DNA of 64,000 nt, from positions 806,001 to 870,000 of the forward strand of contig NZ_CP074074.1 in NCBI RefSeq assembly GCF_045788535.1, in the 5' to 3' direction. The notes beneath the pieces were generated by a model. The model made no database searches, had not been told where the DNA came from, and saw only the letters and a list, made by a program, of their open reading frames with translations. This DNA comes from Allotamlana fucoidanivorans. Its GTDB lineage: Bacteria > Bacteroidota > Bacteroidia > Flavobacteriales > Flavobacteriaceae. The first letter of the stretch is position 1; each line of letters begins with the position of its first letter. The position numbers and the translations under genes were made by a program. Below are positions 9,096 through 19,633 of this stretch, one piece after another.

Positions 9096-9497
9096 ATGCT
9101 CGGTATGAGTAAAATGATAGCCATATTGTATTCTACTTTGATTCTCATTCAAAGTGCTAATATCAACATTGAAGACTTTTCAAAATTCAATGTATTGATA
9201 GAACATGCCAATTATCATAAAGACATGTATGGTGATTCTTTTTTTGAATTTCTGATGGAACATTATGGTGAGCAAGTGGCAACGCACCCAAATGACCACA
9301 AAGAGCATGACAATTTACCTTTTAAAAAACACCAACATTTAACTTGTCATGTAAACAGTGCTTTTATATTAACATCTTTTTATTTGTATCCGCACAATAC
9401 ACCAACCTATAAAGACATTCCGCTTAATTTTATCTATAAGGAATCAACCTCCTTATTTGAGAAACCTTCTGTTTTTCAACCACCAAAATTAACATAA
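9096..9497 (+). CDS. Small secreted His-rich protein preceding the metal-efflux pump
   Basis: A 133-residue protein of unknown function. The start could equally be Met4 (9105), giving MSKMIAILYSTLILIQSA as signal sequence. The mature part is short and contains a histidine- and acid-rich stretch (HPNDHKEHDN, then KKHQHLTCHVN) at about residues 67-90, suited to transition-metal binding. It lies 78 bp upstream of and co-directional with the CzcA-type pump, so a periplasmic metal buffer or sensor role is a reasonable inference. There is no matching named domain that I recognise, and no transmembrane segment beyond the signal. Confidence 0.65.
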   Translation: MLGMSKMIAILYSTLILIQSANINIEDFSKFNVLIEHANYHKDMYGDSFFEFLMEHYGEQVATHPNDHKEHDNLPFKKHQHLTCHVNSAFILTSFYLYPHNTPTYKDIPLNFIYKESTSLFEKPSVFQPPKLT

Positions 9498-9574
9498 TTC
9501 TTACTAAGAATATTTTATAAACCATTCAAAACATAACGTTTTTATGGTTATAACTAATCATTCATTATTGAATT

Positions 9575-12500
9575 ATGCTTGAACATATTATAAAATTCAG
9601 CTTAAAGAATAAGCTCATTATTCTACTATTTTCACTTTTTGTTATTGGCTACGGAATATATTCCTTAACCCAAATTCCTATTGGAGCTGTTCCAGATATT
9701 ACCAATAACCAAGTACAAGTTATCACCACATCAAGAAACCTGTCTACTCAAGATGTTGAACAATTTATTACCTATCCTATTGAATTAGAAATGGCCAACA
9801 TACCTGGAGTTGAAGAGATTCGTTCTGTTTCAAAATTCGGATTATCGGTTGTTACCATTGTTTTTAAAGATAAGCTAGGCACCTATTTACCAAGACAGCT
9901 CATTGCTGAAAAAATAAAATCGGCTTCAGAAAAAATCCCAGAAGGGTTTGGTTCACCACAAATGGGACCAATTACTACAGGATTAGGAGAAATTTACCAG
10001 TATATCTTAGATGTTAAGCCAAAATATAAAAATAAGTATTCAACAACACAGCTACGAACCATTCAAGATTGGATTGTAAAAAGGCAACTCTCGGGTATTC
10101 CTGGTGTGGTTGAAGTCAACACTTGGGGTGGCTACTTAAAGCAATATGAGGTTGCCATAAATCCTCAAAAACTAAAAGCGATGCATATCAATTATATGGC
10201 TGTTTTTGAAGCCTTAGAAAAAAATAACAGTGTTGCTGGAGGTGGTTATATTGAAAAAACCAACAAAGCGTTTTTTATTCGCGGCGAGGGGTTAATTAAC
10301 ACTTTAGATGATATTAAAAACATTGTTGTTAAAAACGAAGGGCTCCCAATTTACATTAAAGACATAGCTAAAGTAGGATATGGTAACGCTACACGATTTG
10401 GCGCCATAACGGGAAATGGAGAGGGCGAAAAAGTACTGGGTCAGGTGATGATGCTGAAAAACGAAAATTCTAAAGAAGTTATAAACGCCGTAAAGGAACG
10501 CGTAGCTACTATTGAAAGTAGTTTGCCCGAAGGTGTTTACATAAATGCCTTTCTTGAACGCAGTGAACTTATAGGTAAAACCACATTTACTGTAGCAGAA
10601 AACTTAATACTTGGAGCACTAATAGTGATATTTGTGGTGGTTTTATTGCTTGGAAATTGGCGATCTGGACTTGTGGTAGCATCCGTGATTCCTATGTGTT
10701 TGCTTTTCGCCATTTCATTGATGAATATGTTTGGTATTGATGCTAATTTAATGAGTCTTGGTGCCATTGATTTTGGTATTATCATTGACGGTGCGGTCAT
10801 TATTGTTGAGTTTATAGCCTTTCAAATTAATACGCAAAGCTCAAAAATTGGTTTGCTGTCTAAAAATCAACTGCAGCAAACCGTTGACGGTATTACTCTG
10901 AAAAGTGCCTCAAAAATGATGAATTCTGCTATTTTCGGACAACTTATCATTCTCATTGTTTTTATCCCCATTTTGTCATTAAACGGTGTGGAAGGCAAAA
11001 TGTTTAAACCCATGGCACTTACCTTTAGTTTTGCCTTAATAGGAGCTATGTTATTTTGTCTTACTTATGTTCCTGTTATATCTTCAATGTTTTTAAAGCC
11101 TAACAAGCAGCAAAACAAAAGTATTTCTTACAAACTAATGCATTTCATAAATAACTTGTATAACCCTACTATTCATTGGGCGCTTGAACACCGAAAAATT
11201 GTACTTTCTAGTGCGGGTATATTATTAGCTTTAAGTATTTGGATATTCAGCAAAATGGGAGGTGAATTTGTTCCAACCCTGGATGAGGGTGACTTTGTTA
11301 TTCAGCCCGTTTTAAAAACGGGAACCTCTCTTGAAAAAACAATTGAGATCACCACTCAAATTGAAAACATTCTTCTTGAAAACTTTCCTGAGGTAGATCA
11401 AGTAGTGAGTAGGATTGGTGCTGCCGAAGTCCCTACCGACCCTATGAGCATGGAAGAAAGCGATGTTATTATTAAGCTAAAGCCTAAAAGTGAATGGATT
11501 TCAGCAGAAAGTAAGGACGAATTAGCTGATAAATTCAAGCAAGCCTTACATAGTATTCCAGGAATGGAAGTTGAGTTTACACAACCTATTGAAATGCGCT
11601 TTAATGAACTTATTACTGGGGTTAGAGCCGATATTGCTATCAAAATTTTTGGAGAGGATTTATCCGTCTTAGCCCAAAAGGCCAATGAAATAAAATCATT
11701 AATTCAAGATGTAGATGGTGCTTCTGATATCATTGTAGAAAAAGTAGAAGGATTACCGCAAATGAACGTGCATTATAACCGGCACAAAATTGCACGTTAT
11801 GGTTTAAACATTTCAGACATCAACGATATTATAACCATGGGGTTTGCGGGAAAAACGCTCGGACAAGTATTTAAAGGCGAAAAACGATTTGATTTAGTGG
11901 CTAGACTAGAAGCCTCCAACAGAAAAAACATTGAACATTTAAAAACCTTGTATATTGATACTCCTAATGGCATAAAAATTCCTTTAAATGAATTGGCTGA
12001 AATAAAATACACTACAGGTCCAGCTAAAATTTCAAGAGATGACACAAAACGAAGAATAGTAGTAGGTATCAATGTAAGAAAAAGAGACTTACAGTCGGTA
12101 GTTGATGATGTACAGCATATTATAAAAACACAGGTGCAACTTCCTGTTGGGTATACCGTATCTTATGGCGGACAATTTAAAAACCTACAGCGTGCCAAAT
12201 CAAGACTTTTAATCGCTGTACCCGTAGCCCTCGTATTGATTTTCATCCTGCTCTACTTCGCTTTTGGTTCTGTAAAAGAAGTGCTTATGGTATATTCTGC
12301 AATTCCGTTGGCGGCCGTTGGTGGCATTTTGCTGTTATGGTTAAGAGATATGCCTTTCAGCATTTCGGCAGGGGTTGGTTTTATTGCGCTTTTTGGTATT
12401 GCCGTACTTAATGGCATTGTTTTGATTGAGCATTTTAAAGATTTGAAACAAGCTGGAATCACAAATATTGAGGCGCGCATTAAAAAAGGCACAAAAGAAC

Positions 12501-13888
12501 GTTTAAGACCTGTTATTTTAACCGCATTAGCAGCAGCTTTAGGGTTTTTACCCATGGCTGTTTCAACTAATGTGGGTGCCGAAGTTCAACGTCCGCTTGC
12601 CACAGTTGTAATAGGAGGCTTAGTCACAGCCACTATATTAACATTGGTTGTACTACCAGTTCTGTACGCGTGGTTTGAAGAAAAAACACCATTTAAAATG
12701 AAACAAAAAAACATAAGCGTTATAATTCTAATTTTAATAGCATTACCTGTACAGGCACAAACAAAAGCCATAACGGCCGAAGAAGCTGTTAATTTGGCTA
12801 TTGAAAACAATGCACATTTAAAAGCCAAATCATTAAAAACTAATGAATACGAAGCGCTTATTGGAAGTGCCTTTAGCTTTGATAAAACGTCCATTTATTA
12901 TCATTATGATGAAAATAATATAGCCATAAACAATAGGCCATTACAGGTTTTTGGAATCTCTCAAGATTTCAAGTTCCCTACTTTATATTTTGCCGATAAG
13001 AAAGTAAATAAGGCCAAATATAATTTACAGAAGTCTTATTTCAACATCAACCTAGAAACCTTAAAAAGAGATGTTTACAAAACCTATGCCTATCTGAGCT
13101 ATGTAAAGACTAAAACAAAAGTTTACAAATTTCTGGATAGTTTGTATCAGCATTTTTCCCACGCTTCAGAACGAAGGTTTGAGTTAGGTGAAACGAATTA
13201 CCTAGAAATGATTAGTGCAAAATCTAAGCAGAAACTTTTAGAAACCGATTATAAAAAAGCACAACAGGAGGTGCTTTTAGCTCAGGAACAATTAAAACGA
13301 TTGATCCAAACAGACTCTATTTCTATTCTAGATGAAACCCTACAAAAACTAGAATTGAAAACCATGAGCATTGGCAATAATATTGGTTTTTCTGTCTATG
13401 AGAATACAAGCCTGTACTACGAAGCATTAAGACACAAAGAACAACAACAACTCTTACCCGATTTAAGTGCTGAATATTTTCAAGGAACCAATAGCACTTT
13501 AAATGGCAACATCATAGGGTATCAATTTGGCTTAAAAATTCCGCTTTTATTTAGCGGCCAAGCATCAAAGATAAAAGCATCAAAAATAGCCCAAGAATCT
13601 GCTGAAGCCGAGGCATATGATTATCGTATAAAGTTAAATTCAGAATACAAATCGCTTTTAACGAAGCTTCACCAATATGATGAATTACTGAGCTACTATG
13701 AAAACCAGGGCAAATCACTTGCTTTTGAAATTATAAAAACGGCTGAACGTTCTTTTCAAGAAGGCGCCATCAACTTTTTTCAATACATACAAAGTATTGA
13801 AACAGCCAGCAGCATTGAGCTTACATATCTTGAAAATCTCAATGCTTACAATCAAACTATTATTGCTATTAACTATTTAATCCTTTAA
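9575..13888 (+). CDS. czcA: CzcA/CusA-type heavy-metal RND pump fused to a TolC-like outer-membrane channel
   Basis: A 1437-residue fusion. Residues 1-1035 are a complete HME-type RND proton antiporter, which expels divalent metal from the periplasm or cytoplasm. TM4 reads DFGIIIDGAVIIVE with Asp399, Asp405 and Glu412, matching the proton-relay acids of Cupriavidus CzcA and favouring Zn/Co/Ni over Cu/Ag. Other markers are IPIGAVPDITNNQVQV near the N terminus, GGEFVPTLDEGDFV and the last helices ending VLPVLYAWFEE. Residues 1042-1437 restart with an intact signal-peptide-like sequence (MKQKNISVIILILIALPVQA) followed by a TolC-like outer-membrane factor (ITAEEAVNLAIENN and long helical repeats). 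The adaptor gene follows after 3 bp. RND-TolC fusions are known in Bacteroidota; whether the product is cleaved is unknown. Confidence 0.92.
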   Translation: MLEHIIKFSLKNKLIILLFSLFVIGYGIYSLTQIPIGAVPDITNNQVQVITTSRNLSTQDVEQFITYPIELEMANIPGVEEIRSVSKFGLSVVTIVFKDKLGTYLPRQLIAEKIKSASEKIPEGFGSPQMGPITTGLGEIYQYILDVKPKYKNKYSTTQLRTIQDWIVKRQLSGIPGVVEVNTWGGYLKQYEVAINPQKLKAMHINYMAVFEALEKNNSVAGGGYIEKTNKAFFIRGEGLINTLDDIKNIVVKNEGLPIYIKDIAKVGYGNATRFGAITGNGEGEKVLGQVMMLKNENSKEVINAVKERVATIESSLPEGVYINAFLERSELIGKTTFTVAENLILGALIVIFVVVLLLGNWRSGLVVASVIPMCLLFAISLMNMFGIDANLMSLGAIDFGIIIDGAVIIVEFIAFQINTQSSKIGLLSKNQLQQTVDGITLKSASKMMNSAIFGQLIILIVFIPILSLNGVEGKMFKPMALTFSFALIGAMLFCLTYVPVISSMFLKPNKQQNKSISYKLMHFINNLYNPTIHWALEHRKIVLSSAGILLALSIWIFSKMGGEFVPTLDEGDFVIQPVLKTGTSLEKTIEITTQIENILLENFPEVDQVVSRIGAAEVPTDPMSMEESDVIIKLKPKSEWISAESKDELADKFKQALHSIPGMEVEFTQPIEMRFNELITGVRADIAIKIFGEDLSVLAQKANEIKSLIQDVDGASDIIVEKVEGLPQMNVHYNRHKIARYGLNISDINDIITMGFAGKTLGQVFKGEKRFDLVARLEASNRKNIEHLKTLYIDTPNGIKIPLNELAEIKYTTGPAKISRDDTKRRIVVGINVRKRDLQSVVDDVQHIIKTQVQLPVGYTVSYGGQFKNLQRAKSRLLIAVPVALVLIFILLYFAFGSVKEVLMVYSAIPLAAVGGILLLWLRDMPFSISAGVGFIALFGIAVLNGIVLIEHFKDLKQAGITNIEARIKKGTKERLRPVILTALAAALGFLPMAVSTNVGAEVQRPLATVVIGGLVTATILTLVVLPVLYAWFEEKTPFKMKQKNISVIILILIALPVQAQTKAITAEEAVNLAIENNAHLKAKSLKTNEYEALIGSAFSFDKTSIYYHYDENNIAINNRPLQVFGISQDFKFPTLYFADKKVNKAKYNLQKSYFNINLETLKRDVYKTYAYLSYVKTKTKVYKFLDSLYQHFSHASERRFELGETNYLEMISAKSKQKLLETDYKKAQQEVLLAQEQLKRLIQTDSISILDETLQKLELKTMSIGNNIGFSVYENTSLYYEALRHKEQQQLLPDLSAEYFQGTNSTLNGNIIGYQFGLKIPLLFSGQASKIKASKIAQESAEAEAYDYRIKLNSEYKSLLTKLHQYDELLSYYENQGKSLAFEIIKTAERSFQEGAINFFQYIQSIETASSIELTYLENLNAYNQTIIAINYLIL

Positions 13889-13891
13889 AAC

Positions 13892-15043
13892 ATGAAACAT
13901 CTATATATACTATTCTGTTTGCTTTCTATACTATCTTGTGGTACATCTGAGCAAAAAAAAGAAATTGTAATTGAGGAGCCTAACAGTTCCAATGCCATTG
14001 CTGTAACTTCATCGCAATTTAGTGGCCAAGATATGGCGCTAGGGCAAATAGAACCTCACCAATTTAATCAAACAATACATACTACCGGCACCATAGATGT
14101 ACCTCCAAAAAACAAAGCCTTGATTAGTACATTTATTGGCGGTTATATTACAAACACCATACTTCTTGAAGGTGATAATGTAAAAAAAGGACAGCTTTTG
14201 GTTTCCTTAGAAAATCCTGAATATGTTGAATTACAGGAGCGGTATTTAGAAGTTCACGAAACACTAAAATACCTAAAGGCTGAATTTGAAAGGCAAAAGA
14301 AATTATTTGATGAAAATATCAGTTCTCAAAAGGTGTTTCTAAAAGCAGAAAGCGATTATAAAAGTAATCTGGCACGTTATAATAGTCTTGAAAAAAAGCT
14401 TAACATGTTAAACATAAACCCATCTCAAGTCAAGCAAGGCAACATAACATCAACTATACATTTATATTCGCCTATTGATGGCTATGTGAGTCGTGTTAAT
14501 ATAAACCACGGCATGTACGTTTCCCCGTCTCATGTGATTCTAGAAATTGTAGATACCGACCATATCCATTTAGAATTATCTGTTTTTGAAAAGGATATAC
14601 TGAATGTTAAAAAAGGCCAAAATATTGTATTTACCATTCCTGAAGCATCATTTGAAACTTTTGAAGCTGAAGTACATTTAGTTGGGAACACTATAGATGA
14701 AACCTCAAGAGTTGTTAAAGTACATGCGCATATAAAGGATGAATCTAGTAGTCGCTTTATAGTTGGTATGTTTGTAGAAGCAAAAATTATTACAGACACT
14801 TCAACAAAGATGGCACTACCTAAAACAGCGATTATTGATAGTGATAATAGTCATTTTGCCCTAGTTTTAAAAAACGAAAACAACAATACCTATCATTTTG
14901 AAAAACGTAATATAGAAATAGGGTTGCAAACTGAAAATCATGCAGAAATATTAAATACTAAAGATTTTACAAACAAATCTGTTTTAACAAAAGGCGGTTT
15001 TATGCTTATTAATGAAGGGAGTCAAGGAGGACATCAGCACTAA
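13892..15043 (+). CDS. czcB: Efflux RND periplasmic adaptor lipoprotein (CzcB/CusB-like)
   Basis: A 383-residue membrane-fusion protein. MKHLYILFCLLSILSC is a lipoprotein signal with Cys16 acylated. The order is typical: a beta-barrel/lipoyl half (IGGYITNTILLEGDNVKKGQ, then SLENPEYVELQERYLEV), an alpha-helical hairpin at about residues 110-160, the second lipoyl half (LYSPIDGYVSRVNINHGMYV) and the barrel and membrane-proximal domains. It should bridge the RND trimer and the outer-membrane channel. The C terminus GGHQH could bind metal. The start is 3 bp after the pump-channel fusion stop, so the two are co-translated or tightly coupled. Confidence 0.92.
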   Translation: MKHLYILFCLLSILSCGTSEQKKEIVIEEPNSSNAIAVTSSQFSGQDMALGQIEPHQFNQTIHTTGTIDVPPKNKALISTFIGGYITNTILLEGDNVKKGQLLVSLENPEYVELQERYLEVHETLKYLKAEFERQKKLFDENISSQKVFLKAESDYKSNLARYNSLEKKLNMLNINPSQVKQGNITSTIHLYSPIDGYVSRVNINHGMYVSPSHVILEIVDTDHIHLELSVFEKDILNVKKGQNIVFTIPEASFETFEAEVHLVGNTIDETSRVVKVHAHIKDESSSRFIVGMFVEAKIITDTSTKMALPKTAIIDSDNSHFALVLKNENNNTYHFEKRNIEIGLQTENHAEILNTKDFTNKSVLTKGGFMLINEGSQGGHQH

Positions 15044-15967
15044 CTAAAGTGACAAGTTATCAAGTTGCTTGAATGTATCTATGATGGCTTTTACAGCTTC
15101 TACATAAAATTTGGGATGAATATTTTCATAGGTATCTGTGGGCTCATGATAGTCTTCATGATCTTCTACACCAAAATAAAGAAAAGGTATTTCTTTTTTA
15201 TGAAAATTGGCGTGGTCTGAAGCATACGTCCAATTATCTAATCCATCAAAACCATCATGCCCAGGAACAACTGTAACTTGATGTGATGTATTAACCATAT
15301 TTAGAATATATTTTAAGTTTTTATTTTCAAAAGCACCCGCTGCGAATAATTCATTTTCCGCACTTCGGCTAATCATATCCATATTTATATTATAGACTAT
15401 TTTTTTATTACGCACCATAGCGCTATTTATAAAAAACCTAGAACCCTGAAGTCCTAATTCTTCAGCATCAAAGGCCGCTAAAATGACCGAGTGCTTAGGC
15501 GGGTGCTCTTTAAAATATTCTGCAAAGGCAAACAGCGCACTAACTCCTGAAGCATTATCATCTGCTCCATTATAAATGTCATCACCTTTAACACCTTCAT
15601 GATCATAATGCGCACTTATTACAATAAACTCCTTTGGAAACTCCTTTCCTTTTACTAAGCCAATAACATTAACCCCTTGATATTGTTTTCTATCTTCATA
15701 AAAACTAAAAAATTGTTCATATGATTTTTCCAATGGCTCAACTTTAAGCGCATGAAATTGATTAATTATATATTTTCTTGCCTTTTTTGCTCCAACAGTT
15801 CCTGTTTTTCGGCCTTCAAAAGCATCAGAGGATAATGACCTTAGATGTTTAAGCAACGAGGTTTTACTAAAATAACTCTCTGGAATTGAAATATAATCTT
15901 GCGCCGTTCCTACCTGTAAAGAAAAAAACAAGATAAAAAAAACAAGTAATTTTAAATGATTAAGCAT
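15044..15967 (-). CDS. Secreted M28-family zinc aminopeptidase
   Basis: The protein is about 307 residues from the chosen start ATG at 15967, which gives signal peptide MLNHLKLLVFFILFFSLQVG ending TAQ. A longer frame opens at 16030 but would begin inside the sdh terminator, so it is rejected; 15976 is a possible alternative. The M28 di-zinc site is visible: ISAHYDHEG (His, Asp), NGADDNASGVSAL (bridging Asp), AFDAEELGLQGS (catalytic Glu and ligand Glu) and a later Asp/His set (INMDMISR, and EDHEDYHEPTDT). Such enzymes trim N-terminal residues from peptides outside the cytoplasm. It converges with the RND operon with a gap of 0 bp. Confidence 0.88.
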   Translation of the reverse strand: MLNHLKLLVFFILFFSLQVGTAQDYISIPESYFSKTSLLKHLRSLSSDAFEGRKTGTVGAKKARKYIINQFHALKVEPLEKSYEQFFSFYEDRKQYQGVNVIGLVKGKEFPKEFIVISAHYDHEGVKGDDIYNGADDNASGVSALFAFAEYFKEHPPKHSVILAAFDAEELGLQGSRFFINSAMVRNKKIVYNINMDMISRSAENELFAAGAFENKNLKYILNMVNTSHQVTVVPGHDGFDGLDNWTYASDHANFHKKEIPFLYFGVEDHEDYHEPTDTYENIHPKFYVEAVKAIIDTFKQLDNLSL

Positions 15968-16016
15968 GTAACACATTAATAGGCCTTCAAGATAAGTAAT
16001 GCATTTTAAAAAAAAC

Positions 16017-16049
16017 AAAACCCGCACCAATGGATTAGTGCGGGTTTTA
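16017..16049 (-). terminator. terminator of the sdh operon
   Basis: The stem aaaacccgcac/gtgcgggtttt has a 10-nt loop. Read on the minus strand it is followed by a long T-rich tract. It lies 20 bp after the sdhB stop. Confidence 0.88.
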
Positions 16050-16068
16050 TGAAAATGTGATTAATAAA

Positions 16069-16812
16069 CTACTTAAGTGCAGCCTTAATAAGTTCTCTAT
16101 TCATTCTAGCAATATTATCAAGAGAAATACCTTTAGGGCATTCTATTTCACAAGCACCAGTATTAGTACAGTTACCAAAACCTTCTAAATCCATTTGAGC
16201 TACCATGTTTTTAACACGATCGGCAGCTTCTACTTGTCCTTGAGGTAATAGGGCATATTGAGACACTTTTGCGCCTACAAATAACATAGCAGATGAGTTT
16301 TTACAAGTGGCCACACAAGCCCCGCACCCAATACAAGTGGCGGCATCCATGGCCTCATCAGCAGCATGCTTTGAAATAGGAATTGCATTAGCATCTTGGG
16401 TATTTCCTGAGGTGTTTACAGAAATGTATCCTCCAGCATGCTGAATACGTTCAAAAGATGTTCTATCAACTACCAAATCTTTAATAACAGGGAAGGCAGC
16501 GGCTCTCCAAGGTTCGATCGTAATGGTATCGCCATCGTTAAACATTCTCATGTGTAACTGACAGGTTGTAACCCCTCTGTCTGGGCCATGTGCTTCTCCA
16601 TTGATATAAAGTGAACACATACCACAGATACCTTCACGACAATCGTGATCGAAGGCTACAGGCTCTTCTCCAGAATTTACTAACTGTTCGTTTAAAACAT
16701 CCATCATTTCAAGAAATGACATATGCTCTGAAATATCGTTAACTTTATAATCGACCATTTGACCCTTTGCACTCGAGTCTTTTTGTCTCCAAATTCTAAG
16801 TGTTAAATTCAT
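16069..16812 (-). CDS. sdhB: Succinate dehydrogenase/fumarate reductase iron-sulfur subunit
   Basis: A 247-residue electron-transfer subunit. It holds three clusters: 2Fe-2S ligands in [15 protein letters not shown] and the following TTC (about residues 58-82), 4Fe-4S in [13 protein letters not shown] near residue 155, and 3Fe-4S in [15 protein letters not shown] near 215. It passes electrons from the SdhA flavin to the SdhC haems and menaquinone in the TCA cycle and respiratory chain. It is the last gene of sdhC-sdhA-sdhB with a 10-bp gap, and a terminator follows. Confidence 0.96.
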   Translation of the reverse strand: MNLTLRIWRQKDSSAKGQMVDYKVNDISEHMSFLEMMDVLNEQLVNSGEEPVAFDHDCREGICGMCSLYINGEAHGPDRGVTTCQLHMRMFNDGDTITIEPWRAAAFPVIKDLVVDRTSFERIQHAGGYISVNTSGNTQDANAIPISKHAADEAMDAATCIGCGACVATCKNSSAMLFVGAKVSQYALLPQGQVEAADRVKNMVAQMDLEGFGNCTNTGACEIECPKGISLDNIARMNRELIKAALK

Positions 16813-16822
16813 AATGTCAATC

Positions 16823-18835
16823 TTATTTGTATGAACGTTGTTTTAGTTCAATATCTTTAAATTCTAATTGTTCTTTGTGTAATACCGCATCAGCAGGTTC
16901 TCCTTTGTATTCCCAAGCTGCAACAAACGCAAAATCTTTATCGTTACGTTTTGCTTCACCTTTTTGCTCACCATCTAACTCTACAGATTCTTCTCTAAAG
17001 TGACCACCACAAGATTCTTCACGCATTAAAGCATCTTTTGCGAATAACTCTCCTAATTCTAAGAAATCTGCCACACGACCAGCTTTTTCTAATTCTGGAT
17101 TCATTTCGTTCGCACTTCCAGGTACTTTAACATCTTTCCAGAATTCTTCACGAATTTGCTTAATTTCAGCCATAGCTTCTTTTAAACCTTTTTCGTTACG
17201 TGCCATACCAACTTTATCCCACATCACTTTTCCTAAGCGTTTATGGAAGTGGTCTACAGATTTAGTACCGTTATTATTTACAAAGAAATCGATTCTATCC
17301 TTAACTGCTTTTTCAGCTTCATCAAACTCTGGTGAGTTGGTTGGAATTTTACCTGTTCTAATATCATCAGATAAATAGTCTCCAATGGTATATGGTAACA
17401 CAAAATAACCGTCTGCTAAACCTTGCATTAATGCAGAAGCTCCAAGTCTGTTTGCACCGTGATCTGAGAAATTCGCTTCACCGATACAGTAACAACCAGG
17501 AATGGTAGTCATTAAGTTATAATCTACCCAAACACCTCCCATAGTATAGTGCGTAGCAGGATAAATCATCATTGGGGTTTTGTATGGATTCTCGTCAACG
17601 ATTTTCTCATACATTTGGAATAAGTTTCCGTATTTAGCCTCAACAATTTTTTGTCCTAATTCGTAAATCTTTTCTTTTGAAGGATTAGCTATATTATGAA
17701 TTTTAGCTTGCTCTTTTCCGTAACGTTGTATTGCTGAAGCAAAATCTAAATACACCGCTTCGCCCGTTGCATTAACACCGTAACCAGCATCACAACGTTC
17801 TTTAGCTGCTCTAGAAGCCACATCACGAGGTACTAAGTTACCAAATGCAGGATAACGTCTTTCTAAGTAATAATCGCGCTCTTCTTCAGATAAATCGGTT
17901 GGTTTTTTACGACCTTCACGAATCGCAATAACATCATCCATGTTTTTTGGCACCCAAATACGTCCGTCATTACGTAAAGACTCAGACATTAATGTTAATT
18001 TAGACTGATAATCTCCTGAACGCGGAATACATGTTGGGTGAATTTGCGTAAAACAAGGGTTTGCGAAATACGCCCCTTTTTTATGAATCTTCCACGCTGC
18101 AGTGGCGTTAGACCCCATAGCATTGGTTGATAAGAAGTATACGTTTCCATAACCTCCTGTTCCTATTACTACTGCATGTGCTGAGTGACGCTCAATTTCT
18201 CCTGTAATAAGATTTCTTGCTATAATTCCTCTTGCTTTTCCATCAACAATAACCACATCTAGCATTTCGTGTCGATTGAACATTTCAATCTTACCACGAG
18301 CGATTTGACGGTTCATAGCCGAGTATGCGCCTAATAATAATTGCTGTCCTGTTTGTCCTTTAGCGTAAAACGTTCTTGATACTAATACCCCACCAAATGA
18401 ACGGTTATCTAATAATCCACCATAATCACGCGCAAAAGGCACACCTTGAGCCACACACTGGTCGATAATATTTCCAGACACCTCAGCCAAACGGTATACG
18501 TTAGCTTCACGAGAACGGTAATCACCCCCTTTTACGGTATCGTAAAACAACCTGTAATTAGAATCACCATCACCTTGATAATTCTTAGCCGCATTAATAC
18601 CTCCTTGTGCCGCAATAGAGTGTGCACGACGCGGTGAATCTTGGTAAGCAAAAGCTTTTACGTTATATCCTAATTCTGCTAATGTAGCTGCAGCAGACCC
18701 TCCTGCTAATCCAGTACCCACAACAATAATATCTATATTACGCTTGTTCGCTGGATTAACTAAATTGATCTTATTTTTATAGTTTGTCCATTTATCTTGA
18801 ATTGGACCTTCTGGTATTTTTGAATCTAAAGCCAT
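16823..18835 (-). CDS. sdhA: Succinate dehydrogenase/fumarate reductase flavoprotein subunit
   Basis: A 670-residue FAD subunit that oxidises succinate to fumarate. The dinucleotide fold [19 protein letters not shown] is near residue 37. The flavin-linking His lies in [15 protein letters not shown] near residue 70. The dicarboxylate-site residues lie in [13 protein letters not shown] and [15 protein letters not shown], and the late FAD contact is [17 protein letters not shown]. It has the Bacteroidota/epsilon-type length (about 670) that goes with a single five-helix cytochrome b. It is encoded 12 bp after sdhC and 10 bp before sdhB. Confidence 0.96.
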   Translation of the reverse strand: MALDSKIPEGPIQDKWTNYKNKINLVNPANKRNIDIIVVGTGLAGGSAAATLAELGYNVKAFAYQDSPRRAHSIAAQGGINAAKNYQGDGDSNYRLFYDTVKGGDYRSREANVYRLAEVSGNIIDQCVAQGVPFARDYGGLLDNRSFGGVLVSRTFYAKGQTGQQLLLGAYSAMNRQIARGKIEMFNRHEMLDVVIVDGKARGIIARNLITGEIERHSAHAVVIGTGGYGNVYFLSTNAMGSNATAAWKIHKKGAYFANPCFTQIHPTCIPRSGDYQSKLTLMSESLRNDGRIWVPKNMDDVIAIREGRKKPTDLSEEERDYYLERRYPAFGNLVPRDVASRAAKERCDAGYGVNATGEAVYLDFASAIQRYGKEQAKIHNIANPSKEKIYELGQKIVEAKYGNLFQMYEKIVDENPYKTPMMIYPATHYTMGGVWVDYNLMTTIPGCYCIGEANFSDHGANRLGASALMQGLADGYFVLPYTIGDYLSDDIRTGKIPTNSPEFDEAEKAVKDRIDFFVNNNGTKSVDHFHKRLGKVMWDKVGMARNEKGLKEAMAEIKQIREEFWKDVKVPGSANEMNPELEKAGRVADFLELGELFAKDALMREESCGGHFREESVELDGEQKGEAKRNDKDFAFVAAWEYKGEPADAVLHKEQLEFKDIELKQRSYK

Positions 18836-18847
18836 ATATATTTAAGA

Positions 18848-19519
18848 TTAATGGTTAAAGTGATGAAAAATTGCAATAATTATAAATCCTAATGGAATAA
18901 TAATAGCATAGGCTTTACCTATTTTTTGCATGGTTTGTTTTCTGCCTGCAGAAATACCCATAGACTGAAATGCCGAAGTAAATCCGTGGGCTAAATGCAA
19001 CCCTAATAGCACAAAAGCAATAACGTAAGCAACCACACGAATAGGATTGTGAAATTTCTCAACCAATTCATGGTAATATCTTAGACCACCATCATGCATT
19101 CCAGACATATCACCTAGAATATACTTTGTATTGATTTCTGGAATCCAGAAGTCAATAAAATGTAACATGATAAAGGCTAAAATAACAACACCACTTAAAA
19201 TCATGTTTCTACTGACCCAAGTTGAGTTTGCCGCGCCATTATTTTGCACATATTTTACACCAATGGCCTTTCTGTTCTTTAATTCTAAAACAAAACCCAT
19301 AACAAAATGAAAGACTACACCAGCAATTAAAACAGGTTGTAGCCCAATTTGCACCAAAGGATTTGTCCCCATAAAATGGGATAATTCATTGAACAGATCT
19401 TCACTAAAAAGTGAGGTGATATTAACTGTTAAATGTATTATTAAGAAAAACATAAGGAAGAACGCCGAAAGAGCCATAGCTACTTTTCTTCCTATCGAAG
19501 ATTTAAAAAATCCGCTCAT
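18848..19519 (-). CDS. sdhC: Succinate dehydrogenase cytochrome b subunit
   Basis: A 223-residue membrane anchor with five hydrophobic helices (starting MALSAFFLMFFLIIHL). Histidines in helices 1-5 (IHLTVN, VFHFVMG, IMLHFIDFW, LLGLHLAHG) are placed to bind two b haems, as in type B complexes with one anchor polypeptide. It is the first gene of the operon, and a promoter with TTTG-N20-TATATTTG lies 26 bp upstream. There is no separate sdhD, consistent with this type. Confidence 0.93.
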   Translation of the reverse strand: MSGFFKSSIGRKVAMALSAFFLMFFLIIHLTVNITSLFSEDLFNELSHFMGTNPLVQIGLQPVLIAGVVFHFVMGFVLELKNRKAIGVKYVQNNGAANSTWVSRNMILSGVVILAFIMLHFIDFWIPEINTKYILGDMSGMHDGGLRYYHELVEKFHNPIRVVAYVIAFVLLGLHLAHGFTSAFQSMGISAGRKQTMQKIGKAYAIIIPLGFIIIAIFHHFNH

Positions 19520-19544
19520 TTTTTGAAGTTATTTTAAGTTCCAG

Positions 19545-19576
19545 CAAATATACCTTAGGCAAACATTACAGACAAA
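19545..19576 (-). promoter_or_regulatory. promoter of the sdhCAB operon
   Basis: On the minus strand TTTG (19576-19573), a 20-bp spacer and TATATTTG (19552-19545) match the Bacteroidota consensus almost perfectly, 26 bp before the sdhC start. Confidence 0.8.
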
Positions 19577-19633
19577 TAACAAATGTCATGTTTTCACTAT
19601 TTAGAATCGTTATAATTAACTAAGTAAAAATAC

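Noticed and set aside
15968..16030. Longer N terminus for the M28 peptidase
   Set aside because: The extra codons overlap the sdh terminator hairpin and would precede a clear signal peptide starting at 15967.
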